Shown: positions 1-5,473 of the stretch, piece by piece
Position numbering within the stretch: the first letter of the stretch is position 1
Layout: every line of letters starts with the position of its first letter
Source of the DNA: Cellvibrionales bacterium UBA2511
GTDB taxonomy: Bacteria > Pseudomonadota > Gammaproteobacteria > Pseudomonadales > Porticoccaceae
Assembly (NCBI GenBank): GCA_002341315.1
Contig: DDNV01000019.1
Coordinates: 1-14,419 of the forward strand
DNA: 14,419 bases
Direction: 5' to 3'
Translations under genes and position numbers: made by a program
Notes under the pieces: generated by a model
The model's database searches: none
What the model was told of the DNA's origin: nothing
Seen by the model: only the letters and a program-made list of their open reading frames with translations

Positions 1-1090
1 CGGCTGGTATTGGCAGATTTCCGACAACGCCTCCCGGGTTCTGACCTCCCGTTCCCTATGGGATCAGCGCTTACCTCTGACAGCAGGCCCGCAACTGCAA
101 TACAGCACAATTTCCGGCCCAAACGGGGAAACCCTGCGCAAGCTGGAGCGGGATGTGCGACTGCCAAGGCTCCCGGTCACTCTGCACGTTGCGGTGGCCG
201 CTGACCTCAGCGAAGTGGATGCCGCACTGGTCCGCTTTGAGCAACTGCTCTGGCTCTCGTTAGTGTCCCTGGGAATCTTGCTGCTGCTGGGCATCTGGTG
301 TCAGTTGCACTGGGGACTGGAGCCGTTAAGACGTATCCGAAGCAATCTGCAGGCGGTGGAAAAGGGTGACTGTGAGCGGCTCGACACCGACCTCCCCGAA
401 GAGTTGAACAATCTGGCAACTGCCATCAATACTGTACTGGAGCGCGACCGGCAGTTGATGTCCCGCGCCCGTACCGCGGCGGGCAACCTGGCCCATGCCA
501 TCAAAACGCCCGTCAGTGTAATGATGACGACAACAGAGCAACTGCCTGCCAGTCAGCGCGAGACCATGGTATCCGAGCTGAAACGACTGAACGAGGCTGT
601 GCGACACCACCTAGCCCGGGCTTCCGCTGCTGGCCCAGTGGTGCTGCGGCCGAGAGTGACACTATCGGTGGCACTTGAACCTGTCTTAAACGGTATTTCA
701 CGGTTGGCCGAACGAAAGAATATCGCTTTTCAAAAACCCGAAGTACCACCACTGCAGTTGCAAATCGATGCCCAGGACCTACAGGAAATTGTCGGCAATC
801 TGCTGGAAAATGCACTGCACTGGGCCAAATCGACAGTGGTAATGGCAATCTTCAGTGAAGCGGACAACCTGCTCCTCAGCATTATGGACGACGGGCCGGG
901 GATGTCTTCCCAGAGCCGGGATGAAGCGTTGCAACGCGGCGGTCGGCTGGATGAGCAGCGCTCTGGCTCGGGTCTTGGGCTCGCCATTGTCAGTGAGTTG
1001 ATCCAACTGTATGACGGGCAATTGCAATTAAAACCGTCTCCCATGGGCGGCCTGCTGGTAACGGTATGCCTGCCCTGCCTGGCTGCTTGA
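1..1090 (+). CDS. Sensor histidine kinase, PhoQ-like (5' end outside window)
   Basis: C-terminal part of a membrane sensor kinase that would autophosphorylate on His and pass phosphate to a response regulator, probably encoded just upstream outside the window. The frame is open from the first bases (codons start at position 2) and begins with the end of a periplasmic sensor domain (GWYWQISDNASRVLTSRSLW). A hydrophobic segment (about 248-300) and a HAMP-like linker follow. The H-box is LAHAIKTP with the phospho-acceptor His codon at 494. The N-box is NLLENALHWAK (about 797), G1 is DDGPGM (from 887) and G2 is GSGLGLAIV (from 965), so the kinase looks catalytically complete. The HAIKTP box and the SRSLWD sensor-domain style resemble PhoQ-type kinases; the ligand cannot be told. 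It ends 45 nt from the convergent FAD gene. Confidence 0.93.
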   Translation, partial: GWYWQISDNASRVLTSRSLWDQRLPLTAGPQLQYSTISGPNGETLRKLERDVRLPRLPVTLHVAVAADLSEVDAALVRFEQLLWLSLVSLGILLLLGIWCQLHWGLEPLRRIRSNLQAVEKGDCERLDTDLPEELNNLATAINTVLERDRQLMSRARTAAGNLAHAIKTPVSVMMTTTEQLPASQRETMVSELKRLNEAVRHHLARASAAGPVVLRPRVTLSVALEPVLNGISRLAERKNIAFQKPEVPPLQLQIDAQDLQEIVGNLLENALHWAKSTVVMAIFSEADNLLLSIMDDGPGMSSQSRDEALQRGGRLDEQRSGSGLGLAIVSELIQLYDGQLQLKPSPMGGLLVTVCLPCLAA

Positions 1091-1135
1091 CGTTGACGAC
1101 TGCTGCCGAGAAACCACCTCAAACATAGGCGGGGA

Positions 1136-2170
1136 TTAAAAACGTTGTTTCAACTCAGTCGCCAGCGCCAATCCGCTCAGGTAAGCAGACTCCACCCTGC
1201 CACCCAACAGCCAGTCACCACAGACGCCCAACTGCAACTGTTCATCCATTAAACACTCCGCTTCCGGCGATACTTCAGGTGTTGCTTTGTCTGTTGCTTT
1301 GGGTGTTGACACGGTATTGGCGTAGCGCCAGCGATGCAGTCGAGAGTACTTTGGCTTCGGCAGCGTTTTAGCCATGAGCCGTTCCAGTTCGTGCCACAGG
1401 GCCCGCTGAACCTGCCGGGAATCATCATCCAGATGCTGTTCAGCCCAGGCATTGGTTGACTGCACCAGCAGGCCACAACCGCCAGCGCGACCAGGGCGGG
1501 ATGACTCAAACGCCAGCCAGCCGATAGGGGAATGCTTCACCACCGCCGCCTGCCACAGGCTCTGAAGCGGTTCGGCAAAGCCCAGTGACAGGCTATAACA
1601 GCCAAGCATTGTAGTACTGCACACCTGCTCGTAACCGGTAAATGATGACGGCAGCAGTGCCGCAGACTGTGGCGCCGGCATGCTACAGACGACCCAGTCA
1701 AAAGGGCCGTGACTGGCACCGCTGTGATCCCGCAACCTCCAACCGGTGATCGTTTTTTCAAGTGACTCAATCGCAGTATCCAACATCAGATTTTTGCCCT
1801 CGGCGGCAAGCTGGCACAGGGTATTCATACCGGGAACCGCCACGTAATGGGGTTCAAACCAGTCGCGCCGGTAGGGTTTATCATCACCCCCCAATGTAGT
1901 AACCCGCGGGTGCCATTCGGCCACCCGGCCTGCGACAATCAGTGGTTTCAGGTAGTTCTGAAAGGCAACTGAGCGGGCAGTGAAGAATTGCGCACCGTAA
2001 TCAAACTGGAAGTCCTCCCCGGTACGTGTGGCGATACGCCCACCGACGCGCGGAGACTTATCGAAAACCGTCACCTCGGCAAAACCATTCAGTTCACCCG
2101 CCAGGGTCAACCCGGACAGGCCGGCCCCGATAATCGCCAGACGGGGGAGCTCGGTTAGAGAAGGCATCAT
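1136..2170 (-). CDS. Renalase-like NAD(P)/FAD-dependent oxidoreductase (COG3380 type)
   Basis: A 344-residue flavoprotein of the amine-oxidase/renalase type. The N-terminal dinucleotide motif IIGAGLSGLTLAGEL is followed by an acidic strand end (VTVFDKS) and the RVGGRIATR motif that contacts FAD. The second FAD motif near the C terminus is VCGDWLLGGRVESAYLSG. The substrate is unknown; relatives in photolyase-associated clusters are uncharacterised. I chose the ATG at 2170 because GGGAG lies 10 nt upstream. A TTG at 2200 would extend the protein by 10 residues and overlap the previous gene, and the ATG at 2167 is also possible. It is the last gene of a minus-strand operon and starts 19 nt after the DUF3429 gene ends. 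Family assignment is firm, function is not. Confidence 0.9.
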   Translation of the reverse strand: MMPSLTELPRLAIIGAGLSGLTLAGELNGFAEVTVFDKSPRVGGRIATRTGEDFQFDYGAQFFTARSVAFQNYLKPLIVAGRVAEWHPRVTTLGGDDKPYRRDWFEPHYVAVPGMNTLCQLAAEGKNLMLDTAIESLEKTITGWRLRDHSGASHGPFDWVVCSMPAPQSAALLPSSFTGYEQVCSTTMLGCYSLSLGFAEPLQSLWQAAVVKHSPIGWLAFESSRPGRAGGCGLLVQSTNAWAEQHLDDDSRQVQRALWHELERLMAKTLPKPKYSRLHRWRYANTVSTPKATDKATPEVSPEAECLMDEQLQLGVCGDWLLGGRVESAYLSGLALATELKQRF

Positions 2171-2189
2171 CCCGCGTCTTCTCCCGGCA

Positions 2190-2636
2190 TCACAGTGCAA
2201 TCACTGCATAGCTGACCAGGGATAACAGGGCCAGCGCACTGGCGTGAACTCTGAGCCGGTAAAACCAGGGTTCGAGCAGTTGCTGCCTGACCAGAACCGT
2301 ATCAATCCACAACAGGTAGACGAAGCAAAACAGCAATATCACTACACTCCATAACAGGGTCGACAGGAGAGACACCCAGGACAGCAGGGCAATAATATTG
2401 CTGTGCAGCAACAGGTTCAGCGAGCATTGCCTGAACAAAAAAACGCCCCAATGAATACCGGCAACAAAAGCGACAATCACCGCGCCATAGCCCATCAGCA
2501 GGGTTTGGACATCAAAGGCGAAAAATGTGTTGCTCCCTGTGAGCAGCCGATAACAGGGGAAAAACAGGAATGGCAATATACCACTGTAGGTGAATAGCCT
2601 GGCCGGGATCCGCTTGCTTGTTGCGCTACTGCTCAA
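2190..2636 (-). CDS. DUF3429 family integral membrane protein
   Basis: A small membrane protein of about 148 residues with four hydrophobic stretches. The family hallmark is in the second (YGAVIVAFVAGIHWG), preceded by YSGILPFLFFPCY. DUF3429 proteins have no established function but recur in gene neighbourhoods with photolyase, SDR and FAD-oxidoreductase genes, as here. No ATG is available in the right place. The TTG at 2636 overlaps the end of the upstream DUF2256 gene (TTGAGCAGTAG) and has a purine-rich AGAGAG about 6 nt upstream, so translational coupling is likely. A TTG at 2681 would add 15 residues that only shadow the DUF2256 gene. The family call is good; the start is uncertain. Confidence 0.83.
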   Translation of the reverse strand: MSSSATSKRIPARLFTYSGILPFLFFPCYRLLTGSNTFFAFDVQTLLMGYGAVIVAFVAGIHWGVFLFRQCSLNLLLHSNIIALLSWVSLLSTLLWSVVILLFCFVYLLWIDTVLVRQQLLEPWFYRLRVHASALALLSLVSYAVIAL

Positions 2637-2820
2637 TGATGCTCTCTCTGATAATTTTGTCGCTGCGGTTTTTTGCACCAAAGGGTTTGCCCCGGCTGCG
2701 CCGGCATTTTTCGGAACAATATTTCACATCCTGCCAGACGCGCCGCCACTTTTTGCGCCAATGGAAAGGCCGACGGCAGACCACACAGATTTTGCCGGGC
2801 AGATCAGCTTTTTCCGGCAT
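2626..2820 (-). CDS. DUF2256 zinc-ribbon protein
   Basis: A 64-residue protein with the complete DUF2256 signature. LPGKICVVCRRPF gives the first Cys pair (C12, C15), a basic/aromatic core HWRKKW follows, and DVKYCSEKCRR gives the second pair (C35, C39). The four Cys should bind one zinc. Family members are short, basic, of unknown biochemical role, and are frequently encoded beside deoxyribodipyrimidine photolyase/cryptochrome genes. It starts 30 nt after the SDR gene ends, with no strong ribosome-binding site, and its stop codon overlaps the start of the DUF3429 gene. The tail after the zinc ribbon (about residues 45-64) is basic and probably flexible. Confidence 0.93.
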   Translation of the reverse strand: MPEKADLPGKICVVCRRPFHWRKKWRRVWQDVKYCSEKCRRSRGKPFGAKNRSDKIIRESIIEQ

Positions 2821-2850
2821 GCAGCCAACCCGTTCGCTTCACCATTCCAA

Positions 2851-3576
2851 TCACCAGGGGATTTCCTTGCCCTGCCAATCAAGGTATAGCGCGTGGCCGA
2901 CCGGTGTCATATTTTCAACAATGGACAGTAACTGTTCGGCCACAAAATCGGCAGAAAACAGTTTGCCTGTCGGTACATTCCCCTGGAACGGTCTGGACAG
3001 TGCTGTGTCGGTGGTGCCTGGATGGAAGGCCACCAACTGCACATTTTTTGCCCGCCTGGCGTATTCGACTGAAGCAGTCTGAACCAGCATATTCAGGGCC
3101 GCCTTGGAGGCGCGATAGCTGTACCAGCCACCCAGCTTGTTATCACTGATACTGCCAACCCGGGCACTGAACAATGTCAGGGTGCAGACCTGTTCACCGC
3201 GCAGGGAACCCACGAGATGCTTCAACCACAACAGGGGGGTGAACGTATTGGCCCTGAACACCGCATCAATACTGGCCAAGTCAATTTCTTCAAGCCGCTT
3301 TTCGGGACGAATGCTGTCACCCTCGTGGAGCATGCCGTTACAGATAAATACCCGGGAGAATTCACCGGGTTCATTATTGAGCAATGCAACCGTCCCGGCG
3401 ATACCCGCTTCTGAATAGTCACACGTCAGCCAGCTCACCCGCGCCGGCAAAGCGACCTCGGCGGGACTGCGACTGACAGCATAAATCCTCGCAATGCGCT
3501 GATCGCCACTGAGTCGGCAAATCAAACGCTGGGCAATGCCACTGGAGGCACCGATCACCAAGGCTGTTGAACTCAT
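2851..3576 (-). CDS. Short-chain dehydrogenase/reductase, C-factor (CsgA)-like
   Basis: A 241-residue classical SDR. The cofactor loop is GASSGIA (residues 9-15) and the NAG-equivalent is CNG (79-81). The catalytic Tyr/Lys lie in YRASK (Tyr154, Lys158), with the catalytic Ser at 137 or 142. The stretch GSISDNKLGGWYSYRASKAA is very close to the C-factor/CsgA subfamily pattern. Substrate unknown. It is the second gene of the minus-strand operon, starting 33 nt after the Cys-rich small gene ends. A perfect 12-bp palindrome (3599-3610) sits just upstream. The ATG has only a G-rich patch in front of it. Subfamily members are often found in photolyase-linked clusters. Confidence 0.93.
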   Translation of the reverse strand: MSSTALVIGASSGIAQRLICRLSGDQRIARIYAVSRSPAEVALPARVSWLTCDYSEAGIAGTVALLNNEPGEFSRVFICNGMLHEGDSIRPEKRLEEIDLASIDAVFRANTFTPLLWLKHLVGSLRGEQVCTLTLFSARVGSISDNKLGGWYSYRASKAALNMLVQTASVEYARRAKNVQLVAFHPGTTDTALSRPFQGNVPTGKLFSADFVAEQLLSIVENMTPVGHALYLDWQGKEIPW

Positions 3577-3598
3577 TGCTGGGACCCCCGTGACCGAT

Positions 3599-3610
3599 AT
3601 GACCGGTCAT
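3599..3610. promoter_or_regulatory. 12-bp perfect palindrome upstream of the SDR gene
   Basis: The sequence ATGACCGGTCAT reads the same on both strands. A partial copy (TGACCGAT, 3591-3598) directly abuts it, so TGACCG occurs repeatedly within 20 bp. It overlaps the stop codon of the small Cys-rich gene and lies 23 nt before the SDR start. It could be a dimer operator or a small intercistronic hairpin; no known regulator is recognised. Confidence 0.35.
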
Positions 3611-3771
3611 CAACTACCCGGCTGGACATCTTCCACATCGCCCGCCTGAGTCCCCTGTCGATCAACCGGCATGCGCCAGAGCTTGCCATCACATACGTAA
3701 AAATACGGACAATCCCGCATGCAGCCCCGGCAGGGCAACCTTTCAACGGTTTGTTCAGAAGGTGAAGGCAT
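3610..3771 (-). CDS. Small Cys-rich protein (53 aa), conserved-looking, function unknown
   Basis: A 53-residue ORF reads ATG at 3771 to TGA at 3610. It has a clear Shine-Dalgarno (AAGGA, 3783-3779) 7 nt upstream, better than those of its operon neighbours. The protein carries CRGCMRDCPYFYVCDGKLWR, a CxxC-x3-C-x5-C cluster with Cys at 14, 17, 21 and 27, followed by a short hydrophilic acidic tail. The cluster could bind zinc or an Fe-S centre. It has no signal peptide or membrane segment. I do not recognise a named family, although small proteins with C..C...C....CDGK-W patterns occur in Gammaproteobacteria. It is the first gene of the operon with the SDR, DUF2256, DUF3429 and FAD proteins, divergent from the ECF sigma gene. 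Confidence 0.75.
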   Translation of the reverse strand: MPSPSEQTVERLPCRGCMRDCPYFYVCDGKLWRMPVDRQGTQAGDVEDVQPGS

Positions 3772-3972
3772 CGCTTGATCCTTGGTTAATGAGTCAGTGT
3801 ACGCTGATATGTCCCGATCGGTTCAGCCTGACCCGATACACCGCCGGCAGGTGAATTTTTTATCGTGAAGCCATGGTTTTTGTCACTGTCTATGGCTTAG
3901 TCTTGACGGAAGTAAAAACCTGTCTGGCCATATTGCGCCAGAGGGGAACAACCGGCGAGGCCTTTTGAGCAC
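3772..3972. promoter_or_regulatory. Divergent regulatory region with a 7-bp-arm inverted repeat
   Basis: This 201-nt gap separates the photolyase-type operon (-) from the sigma factor operon (+) and must hold both promoters. It contains an inverted repeat, AAGCCAT (3868-3874) and ATGGCTT (3892-3898), with a 17-nt centre; two inner bases extend the pairing through one G-U. A TTGACG (3903-3908) could be a sigma-70 -35 box for the sigma gene, but no good -10 follows at the right distance. No copy of the TGTAAC/GCATCT motif found before hvfA is present, so direct autoregulation by that motif is not supported here. Confidence 0.4.
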
Positions 3973-4581
3973 GTGGAAACAGACAAACTGGAACAATTGA
4001 GATCCGGCGACCCGGTACTTTTTGCAGAGCTGGTTCGCGACCACCACCGCGCCCTCATCGCCCTTACGGTTCCCATTGTCGGTATCAGCGAAGCGGAAGA
4101 AGTGGTGCAAAACGCCTGGCTGAAGGCCTACCAGGCCATTGGCAGCTTTGCAGGGAAATCGGCGATCCGCACCTGGCTGGGCAGTATCGCCATCAATGAA
4201 GCAAAAATGCAGCGGCGCCAGAGGAAGCGGGAATTATTGTTCAGCGACCACGGCGACGAGAACCAGAATACAGAAGATGGTCTGGCACAGAGGTTTACCG
4301 AGCGCGGCCACTGGCAACACCCTCCGGCCCATTGGCATACAGATTCTCCCGAGAGCCTGCTGACCGGTGAGCAGCTGGCCGAATGTCTGGAACGACTGCT
4401 AGCCGCCATGCCAGACAACCAACGCTGTATTCTCGAAATGCGGGATGCCAGCGGACTGTCTTTTGAGGAAATCTGTAACGCACTGACGGTTTCTGCATCT
4501 AATGCGCGAGTGCTCCTGCACCGTGCGAGAACACAATTGTTCAAACTTGTTGACCATTATGAGGAGACTGGCGAGTGCTGA
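3973..4581 (+). CDS. ECF-type RNA polymerase sigma factor
   Basis: A 202-residue group IV sigma factor that would direct RNA polymerase to a small stress regulon. Region 2 spans about residues 15-85 (DHHRALIALTVPIVG, AEEVVQNAWLKAYQAIGSF, RTWLGSIAINEA) and region 4 about 134-196 (LAAMPDNQRCILEMRDASG, then the helix-turn-helix LSFEEICNALTVSASNARV). Regions 1 and 3 are missing, as usual for ECF factors. The linker is long and His/Trp-rich (GHWQHPPAHWH, four His at 113-122), possibly redox or metal sensitive. The start is GTG at 3973; no other start codon precedes it in the open frame, which runs back only to 3916. It overlaps the anti-sigma gene by 7 nt and heads the operon or regulon containing hvfA/hvfX. 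Confidence 0.93.
   Translation: METDKLEQLRSGDPVLFAELVRDHHRALIALTVPIVGISEAEEVVQNAWLKAYQAIGSFAGKSAIRTWLGSIAINEAKMQRRQRKRELLFSDHGDENQNTEDGLAQRFTERGHWQHPPAHWHTDSPESLLTGEQLAECLERLLAAMPDNQRCILEMRDASGLSFEEICNALTVSASNARVLLHRARTQLFKLVDHYEETGEC
4474..4500 (+). promoter_or_regulatory. Internal match to the TGTAAC-N15-GCATCT motif
   Basis: TGTAAC (4474-4479) and GCATCT (4495-4500) are separated by 15 nt, exactly as in the two copies upstream of hvfA. This copy lies inside the region-4 coding part of the sigma gene, about 75 nt before the anti-sigma start. It could be an internal promoter giving extra anti-sigma mRNA, or a coincidence within coding sequence; the bases are also explained by codons for conserved helix-turn-helix residues. 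Confidence 0.3.
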
Positions 4582-4805
4582 GCTGTCGCGAACTTGTCAA
4601 TCATGCGGACCGCTTGCTCGAGGATGATTTGAGTTTTTCAGCCCGCATTGCCATCAAATTTCATCTGCTGCTCTGCCGGCACTGCCGCCGCTATGTCAAA
4701 CAACTGCGCAGGCTGGTCGCGGCCATTCCCTTTATGCACAACAAAGCCACAGACGAGGAAGTGCACAAAATAATGGACTGCATTCATTCGCACAGAAACC
4801 TGTAA
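4575..4805 (+). CDS. Soluble zinc-type anti-sigma factor (ZAS/zf-HC2-like)
   Basis: A 76-residue protein starting at GTG 4575, which overlaps the last 7 nt of the sigma gene. A strong GGAG lies about 9 nt upstream, inside the sigma gene. It shows the zinc-binding anti-sigma signature: Cys4, His10 and then H30-x3-C34-x2-C37 (HLLLCRHCRRY). No transmembrane segment follows, so it should act in the cytoplasm and sense redox or metal state through the zinc site, releasing the sigma factor when the cysteines are oxidised or metallated. This is inferred from the family. Tight coupling to the sigma gene supports 1:1 expression. The C-terminal tail contains one more Cys and two His of unknown role. 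Confidence 0.88.
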   Translation: MLSCRELVNHADRLLEDDLSFSARIAIKFHLLLCRHCRRYVKQLRRLVAAIPFMHNKATDEEVHKIMDCIHSHRNL

Positions 4806-4856
4806 CCACGGCAGAAAAATACCCCGCCCCCGAGAAGCACAAATGCTGCTTTTATC

Positions 4857-4883
4857 TGTAACAAATCCTTTGCAGTGGCATCT
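4857..4883 (+). promoter_or_regulatory. ECF promoter-like motif, distal copy (hvfA upstream)
   Basis: TGTAACAAA (4857-4865), 11 nt, GGCATCT (4877-4883). The element is repeated with identical spacing at 4978-5004. An AAC-containing -35 box and a -10 about 16-17 nt further on fits ECF promoters in general (TGTAACA ... ATCT). The GGCATCT half is also the left arm of a hairpin (4877-4898: GGCATCTG, loop TTAAG, CAGAT-A-GCC with one bulged A). Transcription from here would give a leader of about 150 nt before hvfA. Confidence 0.5.
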
Positions 4884-4977
4884 GTTAAGCAGATAGCCGA
4901 CGACATTTGTTGAACTTTGCCGTTCCGTGAAAACGCTGTTTGATCAGATGTGACTGGCAATCACTCCCGTTATCGCA

Positions 4978-5004
4978 TGTAACAAAAAACATCCGACGGC
5001 ATCT
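4978..5004 (+). promoter_or_regulatory. ECF promoter-like motif, proximal copy (hvfA promoter)
   Basis: TGTAACAAA (4978-4986), 11 nt, GGCATCT (4998-5004). This is the second copy of the element at 4857-4883, 121 bp downstream of it. Its position suits a start of transcription near 5010 and a leader of about 35 nt before the hvfA ATG at 5045. The likely user is the ECF sigma factor encoded just upstream. The region 4806-5044 holds no gene that I can support; an upstream in-frame extension of hvfA from 4940 lacks a signal peptide at its start and is rejected. Confidence 0.55.
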
Positions 5005-5044
5005 CAATGTGGACACCTTACATAAACAAAACAAGGAACTGACC

Positions 5045-5377
5045 ATGAAACAACTCACCAAAAACACTTTCAAATCCACTCTTGGCATGGCCTTTATCTC
5101 CACCAGCCTGATTCTCCCCATGGCCAGTATGGCCGACAACCCCTTCGTTGCGACCGATCTCGGCAACGGCTATCAGCTCGCGGGCAAACATGCCGACGAC
5201 AAGCCCGGGGAAGGCAAATGCGGCGAGGGCAAATGCGGTGAAGCAGACGCTGCCCCAAAGTCTGAAGAGGGCAAATGTGGGGAGGGCAAGTGCGGCGAAG
5301 AAAAACCAGCACCGAAATCCGAAGAGGGCAAACGCGGTGAAGGAAAGTGTGGTGAGGGAAAATGTGGTGGTCAGTAA
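5045..5377 (+). CDS. hvfA: HvfA-type RiPP metallophore precursor with EGKCG repeats
   Basis: A 110-residue exported precursor. The start is ATG 5045, with AAGGA (5033-5037) 7 nt upstream. Residues 1-30 form a signal peptide (basic start, hydrophobic core, SMA then DN). The conserved-looking core NPFVATDLGNGYQLA follows, then six EGKCG motifs (Cys59, 64, 78, 83, 102, 107) and one EGKRG (Arg97), in pairs separated by PKSE-type spacers. In Haemophilus, to my knowledge, such EGKCG cysteines are modified by the MNIO enzyme HvfB with HvfC, and the product binds copper and protects cells. Here neither maturase gene is adjacent, so modification would need a distant enzyme, or the peptide works unmodified as a periplasmic thiol buffer. 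It lies downstream of an ECF sigma/anti-sigma pair and upstream of hvfX. Confidence 0.9.
   Translation: MKQLTKNTFKSTLGMAFISTSLILPMASMADNPFVATDLGNGYQLAGKHADDKPGEGKCGEGKCGEADAAPKSEEGKCGEGKCGEEKPAPKSEEGKRGEGKCGEGKCGGQ
5210..5368 (+). repeat. Coding repeat: EGKCG units in hvfA
   Basis: Seven five-residue units occur as a pair (residues 56-65), a pair (75-84) and a triplet (94-108); the first unit of the triplet is EGKRG. The two longer modules share APKSEEGK before the motif. Codons differ between units (TGC or TGT, AAA or AAG, GGC/GGT/GGG/GGA) while the peptide is kept, which points to selection on the peptide rather than a recent DNA duplication. Confidence 0.9.
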
Positions 5378-5409
5378 TTCTCCCGTTTACTACTGATTTC
5401 AAACTTCAT

Positions 5410-5433
5410 GAGGGCGGCCAAGTGGTCGCCCTT
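5410..5433 (+). terminator. Strong hairpin between hvfA and hvfX (attenuator or mRNA-stabilising stem)
   Basis: AGGGCGGCC (5411-5419), loop AAGT, GGTCGCCCT (5424-5432): a 9-bp stem with one G-U pair, extendable outward by ATGA/TCAT across a one-base bulge. It is followed by a mixed T/C tract (TCATCCTTATTCC), not a clean T run, so termination would be partial. Its place, 34 nt after the precursor stop, suits lowering hvfX expression relative to hvfA or protecting the hvfA mRNA end. Confidence 0.55.
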
Positions 5434-5473
5434 CATCCTTATTCCTGATATGCAATCAATCCGGTAAACCATC

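Noticed and set aside
2673..3149. Overlapping plus-strand ORFs opposite the DUF2256 and SDR genes
   Set aside because: DUF2256 and SDR on the minus strand have full family signatures. The plus-strand frames (also 2618-3082) are shadows.
3875..3890. GGTTTTTGTCACTGTC before the sigma gene, nearly repeated at 9490-9504 before the fusion gene
   Set aside because: The exact shared stretch is only 13 bases; a few such matches are expected by chance in a window of this size, and their distances to the genes differ.
4940..5044. In-frame upstream extension of hvfA (35 extra residues)
   Set aside because: It lacks a ribosome-binding site, would bury the signal peptide, and would cover the duplicated promoter-like motif. 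ATG 5045 has AAGGA at correct spacing and a proper signal peptide.
5210..5368. Short regular repeats resembling a tandem array or CRISPR
   Set aside because: The repeats are five-codon coding units in frame within hvfA, with no spacer/repeat architecture at the DNA level.
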